Shown here in pieces: positions 58,040 to 64,000 of a DNA stretch of 64,000 nt (the stretch's first letter is position 1; each line of letters opens with the position of its first letter). The notes beneath the pieces are model-generated. The model did not search any database, had not been told where the DNA came from, and saw only the letters and a program-made list of their open reading frames with translations. The DNA comes from Siphonodentalium dalli (Eukaryota > Mollusca > Scaphopoda > Gadilida > Siphonodentaliidae), in contig CP136069.1 in NCBI GenBank assembly GCA_032622095.1, forward strand, positions 123,122,126 to 123,186,125. The letters run 5' to 3'. Position numbers and translations under genes: made by a program.

Positions 58040-58664
58040 AGTCTAACTGAAATGTGCCGCGTATAATTGAATTGTCAATATGAGTTGAATTTACTTGCTC
58101 GATTGATGCTGGCGTTTAGATTACACACAATGCGAAAGTTTAACGTGAAATATCTGCGTTGGAGCACATTTCTTGAACGGCGAAGAAAATGGCACTTTCC
58201 AAGGTGTTAAAGCTTTATGATAATCCACTGTTAGCACGCTTGTATTCCAAATCGTGCCTCTCTTGGAGACAGAACACCAATTGTTTGTTAACGGAGGAGT
58301 CGGCCAGTGTTGTGATTCCAATCTGCGACACGACAGTGTCAATATGCACTTATCCCATCAACTATATATGCATGACGCGGTTGTACTTTGTTTGGACATC
58401 ATTTATTAAAAAAAACATGAAAAGTCAACATAATTAAGTATTTCAGTTCCACAATCATGGGTGCGTGCAACGCACCTCGTATCGACCCTGGTTATATACA
58501 TCCCTACGGACATTTCATCAAAGGCGACAATCATATATAGATAATAATATAATCATACATATAAGAATGTGATGGCGCACTTGCAAGCGTTTATACTCTG
58601 CTGCTACATAATTCACAGGAATCCGACGAACCCATGTTCAGACTGATACGCTTCCTAACTACGA

Positions 58665-59042
58665 AACTTCAAAATACGATTTTGTGATCAGAATCGATTA
58701 ATTACATAATAATGCTAACCGCTGTCAACTATGGTATAAAATTTCCAAAACGTGTTATTTATCAACATATTGTTCAACGAAATATGGCGTATTATCATTT
58801 GAGTATCACGAAATTTGGCCGTATTACCATTTGATTTTAGAGTTATCCATCTTCATATAATACGCAATTGTGTCCGAGACTTGGATTTGACTGCTCTTTT
58901 CTGGGTCACAAATAATTCCACATTTCGAGAAATAACAAATTTCAAAAATCGATATCTGATCACTCTGAGCCATGATATGTGGGTTCCTAGATTCGAATAC
59001 AATATTTTTTACCCCCGAAGCCAAACAATTGTGCTTCTTTAA
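58665..59042. mobile_element. TTAA repeat family B, partial diverged copy
   Basis: Matches 50,050-50,430 (GATCAGAATCGATTAATTAC, CGTGTTATTTATCAACATAT, GAAATATGGCGTATTA) and ends TTTTACCCCCGAAGCC then TTAA at 59,039. Confidence 0.7.
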
Positions 59043-59419
59043 GGATATATATGTCCCCATAGCCGACGTTCATTAGCCGACGTTCATTGTTAGGTCGTGA
59101 ATACGATCATCGTAGTCCGGGCTAGATGAGGTTGGCACGGATTAGAACCCAGACATGGTGAAAATGGGGACCAATGTGCCATTACGATCGATAGATGGCC
59201 ATTTCGATAAGAAATGAGAATTTGTTCACTGAACTAAGCACAATCATATGAAATCAATGAACACCCATCGCATATATACTGAGTCCGTGCACCCATAACT
59301 CTGATATATATATACACCAGTACCAGTAATCGTATATGGAAACAGCTGCAAAAAACGAAGAAGAAATAAAGATATTGAATTTCACATAAACACCGACATA
59401 ATTGAATCCGTAAACAGTA

Positions 59420-59535
59420 AGCAATTATTTCATGTGTCTTTTGGGAACAGGCAAAATTGTTGTCCCTCGGTATCAGGAATGACTATCGAACTGTTGCCCA
59501 AGGCCTGTTCCCAAAAGACACATGAAATAATTGCT
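59420..59535. repeat. Hairpin with perfect 33-bp arms
   Basis: AGCAATTATTTCATGTGTCT through GGGAACAGGC (59,420-59,452), repeated inverted at 59,503-59,535; 50-bp loop. Confidence 0.95.
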
Positions 59536-59694
59536 TTGTTACCCAATACATTTACTTGTATATAATCAGGTCATTGCTAATTAATCAATTAATTAATTCA
59601 TAATTAATTTCGAGCGTGACAGTGACAATGCGGAAATCCGGTATAATTAAAAAACGAAACCGGAAATAGTCGAAACGTCACGGAATTTGCAAAC

Positions 59695-59855
59695 CATATA
59701 ACAGTTCGTTCGGGCCAATCAACAGTTCGCTCGGAGCCAGTCAACAGTTCGCTCGGGTCGGGCAACAGTTCACTCGTGACGTCACGAAAGCTGACCGTGA
59801 TTGCAAACCAGGCAACAGTTCATTCAGGGCGGGCAACAGTTCGTTGTGGCGTTAC
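59695..59855 (+). repeat. CAACAGTTCGCTCGGG tandem repeat
   Basis: Six imperfect copies of CAACAGTTCGYTCGGG, about 21-24 bp apart, interrupted once by a TGACGTCACGAAAGC segment. Confidence 0.85.
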
Positions 59856-59904
59856 GAACGCGAATTTGGAGTTAACCAGTTAATTCTAAATCCCAATGAT
59901 TTAC

Positions 59905-60215
59905 GAAGTAAAACTCTACTATTGGGTAACAATTATAAATATCTAGGTAACAGAATTCAATAAAAACAGTAACTTCGCAACCGACAGAAACACACGGTGC
60001 GGTAATGTCAAGAAGGCAATGTATAATCGCGAGGCAACAAACTGTCCGTCGAAACGAGTTTAGATATCTATGAAAAATCAATGATAATATAAGGCCAAAT
60101 TTCGTCGAACAACATTTTGATAAATAACACGTTTCGGGCAATTTTATACTATAGTTGACAGTGGTTAGCATTATTTTTGGGCAATTAATCGATTCTGATA
60201 ACTGAAGCGGCATTT
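59905..60215 (-). mobile_element. TTAA repeat family B, partial inverse copy
   Basis: On the minus strand it reads TAGTTGACAGTGGTTAGC-type inverse blocks shared with 50,100-50,250 and 58,700-58,800. Confidence 0.6.
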
Positions 60216-60746
60216 CTAAAAATGTTGTAAGAGATGTGCATTATAGGCTATATTGTGAGTCCAGAAAATGAGGATTTAATTTGACCAAACAAAAAATCTG
60301 ATTTGGCAAAATAATTTGGCCAAGAGATTTCTCGGCCCAGCCTGAAAACTGTAAATATCGACTATTGCTGACTATTTTAGGACAAGCGTGCACACCAAGC
60401 ACTTTTCAATTTCTCAGAACGGGTTGACTTCTAAATCTAAATCACTAATCATGTTCCTCACAGTTTATGTATTTACAGAGAAATTACAGAGAAATCAAAA
60501 TTAATATAAGCTCAATGTCAGCTCAATAATGTTATGTAGATAAATTGGTAAAATAGAAGACGTGAAATGCCATAATAATTTGTCAAATTATAAAAAAATA
60601 AATTAAATGCATGTAATAAGAAAATTTAAAGCCTACCTACCGGTCCTATAATATTTTTTAGACGTGTAACCCCAACCAGACATTTAATATCTTGTGGCCT
60701 TATACATTTAAAAAAGATATATATAGTGTGGTTTTTTGTTATTCAG

Positions 60747-60887
60747 AGTAAAGTACTGTGTCGACCGAACGTTGGTGGTTATGGCGGAATTCCTGCGGGG
60801 TGCCAGTTGGATAAGGATGGCAGTTTGTGGGTTGCGGACATGCGACTTGGTCTTCTTCACGTCCAGGCAAATGGAGACTATCAACAG
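60747..60887 (+). CDS. DFPase-like hydrolase, exon 2
   Basis: 47 codons in phase 0 on both sides, reading SKVLCRPNVGGYGGIPAGCQ followed by LDKDGSLWVADMRLGLLHVQ. YGGIPAGCQ and VADMRLGL are the strongest family signatures of squid-type DFPases. The acceptor TTTTTTGTTATTCAG is strong. The donor CAG|GTTATAT is weak for the consensus, but the frame and family length fit this end. It directly continues exon 1 without missing family residues. Confidence 0.88.
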
Positions 60888-62253
60888 GTTATATATATAT
60901 CATATACATGCATTCAAGATCGCGGTATATAGGGTACCCGTGGCTTTTAATAAAATTTCGATCAGAATATTGAAATGCTAAGTATGAGTTGAGTACATGT
61001 ATCCCGAATCATTCAGGGCAAAGTAAACGGCTTGTATTCTGCATGGTCACAAAACTTCCCGCTGGCATGCGACTTAAATTTGAGATCGGCTTATAGTGTG
61101 TATGTGATAAAACGGAGAGCGTTCGTGCGAAATATTGAAAACAGCCAATAAGTTATGTCACTTTGGTATGTTAAATTCATTTAAAGTCTCTTCCTATGTC
61201 GTGCGACACTAAGAAATCGCGCGGCAATTGCGAATTCGACGTCTTCGGTGAATTATGCGGATACCATGGGACATCCGTGGAATTATTTCGTACTTCACTG
61301 GTTATTGTGCAAAATATTATAATTCCTATATGACTATAGAATGATTTCTTCATTAAATATACCTGCCATAACCATATTTGAATAATTTAATATTACATCT
61401 ACACTTTAATGATCCTTATATATATTTGTAATTTTACATCAATACAAACCACAAAATAACAAAAATACAACGTTGTTTTTGCGAACAGCGCGAATTGTAC
61501 CCTGAAAATCTTGTTGACTAAAACCTCTACTCAACACATTGCATGTGTGATAGTTTGTTGAGCGGTTTGTATTCAGTGGTTTAATTAGTTCAGGATATCT
61601 GTTTCGGATTTAATAAACACGTTGATTAAAAGTTTTATATATATAGGAACAATAACTCAATGTAAAACACTGTGCATCTACAATGGTATAGTCATTTCGA
61701 GATGTTTAATCTACGTTTCAACATTATTTTTGGATCTATAAATGCAACGTTGGGATGGGAGGAAATGGTCGATAGGTATATGTATATATGTCAGAACTTC
61801 TTAAGTTTTCCACCCTGATTCGGTCACTGATTCTGGATATATCATCCAGTTCGGTTTCGAGAATTCTTCCAACAAATATTTCTACTTTTATTAACTACGA
61901 AAGCTATAATTTTCAGTCAACAGTACTGTTGAACGATTTCACTTTAAGTGTTGAGTAAAAAAAATATGATTAACTCGTTGAGTAGAAAAAGTTTACTCAA
62001 CAATGTAGTGCAACGTTGAGTGGTGTTATACCTATACTACGGTTGAGTGATTGTTGGGTAAAATTTTAAGTCAACGAGATTTTCAGTATGAGTACAGGTA
62101 ACTCCGCATCTGGCGGTTGTATCTTCTGTGACGTTTGTTCGCAACCACTCTCATTGCACGCGGCATACTGGTCTAATTTGGCGAGTCCGTCCATTTCGCG
62201 CACGCCGTGCAGGACTTTAAAGGGAATAGTTATGTATATGTATTTTGTGACAG
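60888..62253 (+). other. DFPase intron 2
   Basis: AT-rich with no recognisable element. Around 61,960-62,085 the word GTTGAGT recurs. Confidence 0.75.
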
Positions 62254-62385
62254 GTATGCGTGTCAGATGAGGCTGGAGATCGCATGCAGGGCTGCAACGA
62301 CTGCATATTTGACTACGATGGTAATTTATGGGTGACTGGACCCGCAGGAGATATCGCCCCTGCCGACTACCGCCGTTCGTTGGAG
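62254..62385 (+). CDS. DFPase-like hydrolase, exon 3
   Basis: 44 codons from acceptor TTTTGTGACAG|G to donor GGAG|GTGAGT, phase 0, reading RMQGCNDCIFDYDGNLWVTG then PAGDIAPADYRRSLE. The Asn-Asp pair (N118-D119 by this count; Asn120 and Asp121 in the squid enzyme, a calcium ligand and a catalytic-site neighbour) is conserved. The exon's last 18 bases and its donor are the template of the minisatellite that follows. Confidence 0.9.
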
Positions 62386-63034
62386 GTGAGTAACAGGGGA
62401 GTTTAGATTGTATACCGCCGTTCGTTGGAGGTGAGTAACAGGGGAGTTTATATTGTATACCGCCGTTCGTCGGAGGTGAGTAAAAGGGGAGTTTAGATTG
62501 TATACCGTCGCTCGTTGGAGGCGAGTAACAGGGGAGTTTAGATTGTATACCGTCGCTCGTTGGAGGTGAGTAACAGGGGAGTTTAGATTGTATACCGTCG
62601 TTCGTTGGAGGTGAGTAAAAGGGGAGTTTAGATTGTATACCGCCGTTCGTTGGAGGTGAGTTTAGATTGTATACCGTCGCTCGTTGGAGGTGAGTAAAAG
62701 GGGAGTTTAGATTGTATACCGCCGTTCGTTGGAGGTGAGTAACAGTGGAGTTTAGATTGTATACCGCCGTTCGTTGGAGGTGAGTAACAGGGGAGTTTAG
62801 ATTGTATACCGCCGTTCGTTGGAGGTGAGTAACAGGGTAGTTTAGATTGTATACCGCCGTTCGTTGGAGGTGAGTAACAGGGGAGTTTAGATTGTATACC
62901 GCCGTTCGTTGGAGGTGATCGAGTAACAGGGTAGTTTAGATTGTATACCGCCGTTCGTTGGATGTGAGTAACAGGGGAGTTTAGATTGTATAACGCGTTG
63001 GAGGTGAGATACAGGGGGAGTTTATATTGTATAG
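62368..63034 (+). repeat. 45-bp minisatellite containing a splice donor
   Basis: About 15 units of 45 bp beginning TACCGCCGTTCGTTGGAG|GTGAGT, the first unit being the true exon 3 end. Around 12 units keep an exact GTGAGT. One has GCGAGT and the last few are altered; one unit is shorter by about 13 bp. The unit length is a multiple of three and the + frame has a TAG in GTTTAG in each unit. The open frame on the minus strand is a shadow. Confidence 0.97.
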
Positions 63035-63970
63035 CGGCAAACTTCAAACTTGGGTCGCTATTATCGACCGGAAGTCAGACGATTCTCGTGATCGCCAGAC
63101 GTTCATAGCAGAAACTGGTTATATAGGTCATTCAGATTTCATACGACAACTTAAAATGTGTAGCAAACGCGATAACCCAATTCAGCTAGTTGACATACTG
63201 TTGCCTTATATTATGATATTACGTCAACAATTAAGACACCGGAGACTGGAATTCATTCGTCCACCAAAACATCACACGTGAAAGCTAAAACTCGTGTGGC
63301 GGCGTGGATGTCGACAAGCATTGAATTATTAGCAAAACAAATGGGCGATGAGACAACATTTTATTACTTCTTAGTCAAATGACCTATGGTTGATGTAATT
63401 CAGTCTCTTGCGTCTAGATGTGTTGAAGTTATGGACATTCATTCAGTAAATGTGTGAACATTATCATATCAGTGTAAAATCATGAATTGTATTTTATATT
63501 TTCCTATCATGTGCGCAGGACTCACCACTCTCGGTTAAAGGTACACAATCTGATTCGAATTCGATGGTCCAGTTAAACAACAACGGAATTTAATCAAAAG
63601 CCGATTTAGTTATCCAAATTATTTTATTACCAATAAATACTCACAACAATACCATGCACGATATCATATTTGCCGAAAAAGCACTATAACAACAGCTGAT
63701 AACGTTTTTTCGTGACTGTTTGTACGACGAACGAGTGCGGTTTGCAACTTTCCAACTACCATAATTATATATGGTGATGCCCATAATTTTAGTGGAATTC
63801 CACACACGTCATCACAAATGTAAACAAAACACATATACACGTGTAATCGGCATCCTGTTATATATAACATGCCTATTTGCGTGACTAAAACATGCTTACC
63901 GAGCCGTAAATAAGGAGATCCTATATATGTATCCGCGCGTCAATAACTAAATAATTTATGTGTTTTCCAG
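62386..63970 (+). other. DFPase intron 3
   Basis: Begins inside the minisatellite and ends at TGTGTTTTCCAG (63,970). It contains repeat F (63,027-63,281) and a family B end at 63,536 (TTAAAGGTACACAATCTGAT). The rest is unassigned. Confidence 0.8.
63027..63281 (+). repeat. Coding-derived repeat F, copy 2
   Basis: Homologous to 31,160-31,480 and open for 84 codons: GYIGHSDFIRQLKMCSKRDN, then LVDILLPYIMILRQQLRHRR. A fragment of some multicopy protein that I do not recognise. It starts exactly where the minisatellite fades out. Confidence 0.5.
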
Positions 63971-64000
63971 GAGCCGTTCGGGTCTGTATATTGCTACACA
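63971..64000 (+). CDS. DFPase-like hydrolase, exon 4 (partial)
   Basis: The first ten codons, EPFGSVYCYT, follow a good acceptor and match the family segment after blade 2 (F-G-S-x-Y). The exon continues beyond the window. Together the four exons give 157 residues, about half of the roughly 314-residue family length; the remaining catalytic residues lie outside. Confidence 0.85.

Larger units (their letters stand above)
51402..60746 (+). other. DFPase intron 1 (9.3 kb), hosting a nested gene
   Basis: From donor GTATGTG (51,402) to acceptor TTTTTTGTTATTCAG (60,746). It contains repeats, a pair of inverted family B elements, and the complete Cys-loop receptor gene on the opposite strand (56,870-58,039). 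Parts without other annotation (51,402-52,109; 52,560-53,109; 58,040-58,664; 60,216-60,746) show nothing recognisable. Confidence 0.8.

Noticed and set aside
62628..63047. 139-codon minus-strand ORF with repeated PPTNGGIQSKLPCYS
   Set aside because: Shadow of the 45-bp minisatellite; periodic because the unit is a multiple of three.

Overview
The window is nuclear DNA of a repeat-rich, AT-rich invertebrate animal. Long introns, GT-AG splice junctions, a Cys-loop neurotransmitter-receptor gene, non-LTR retrotransposon remains, many TTAA-flanked miniature elements and numerous foldback repeats all say metazoan. The squid-type diisopropyl-fluorophosphatase (DFPase) homologue points to a lophotrochozoan, most likely a mollusc, but the species cannot be read from the sequence. 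Host coding DNA is sparse: most of the 64 kb is mobile or repeat-derived.

Layout. 1-13.6 kb: gene-poor, with minisatellites, hairpin repeats, two copies of a TTAA-flanked element of about 0.56-0.59 kb, and a 2.06 kb element with short terminal inverted repeats (10,182-12,245). 13,679-22,414: an 8.7 kb near-complete palindrome flanked by a 6-bp direct repeat CATGAT, with termini starting AG. Each ~4.4 kb arm carries a gene for a zinc finger-polyglutamine-A32-like packaging ATPase plus an acidic segment. I read it as a Polinton/Maverick-like element that is a head-to-head duplication of one end. 22.4-31.5 kb: nested hairpins, a 28-bp minisatellite, miniature elements, a LINE 3' fragment and one orphan open exon (27,296-27,832). 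31.8-34.1 kb: a 5'-truncated, broken LINE. 35-51 kb: satellites, degenerate tandem repeats, recurring short motifs, and remains of a PHD-finger multicopy protein. 51.2-64.0 kb: the DFPase gene on the + strand, four exons seen, the last cut by the window edge. Its 9.3 kb first intron contains an intact intronless Cys-loop receptor gene on the opposite strand.

The two strongest observations are: (1) the integrated palindromic Polinton-like element, whose arms carry different deletions but share terminal sequence and a target-site duplication; and (2) a 45-bp minisatellite beginning exactly at the 3' end of DFPase exon 3, in which most of about 15 units repeat the exon end together with its GTGAGT splice donor, each followed by an in-frame stop.

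Limits: identifications rest on reading translations and repeats by eye. No database search, alignment or folding was run. Boundaries of repeats are accurate to a few bases where terminal motifs are visible and approximate elsewhere.
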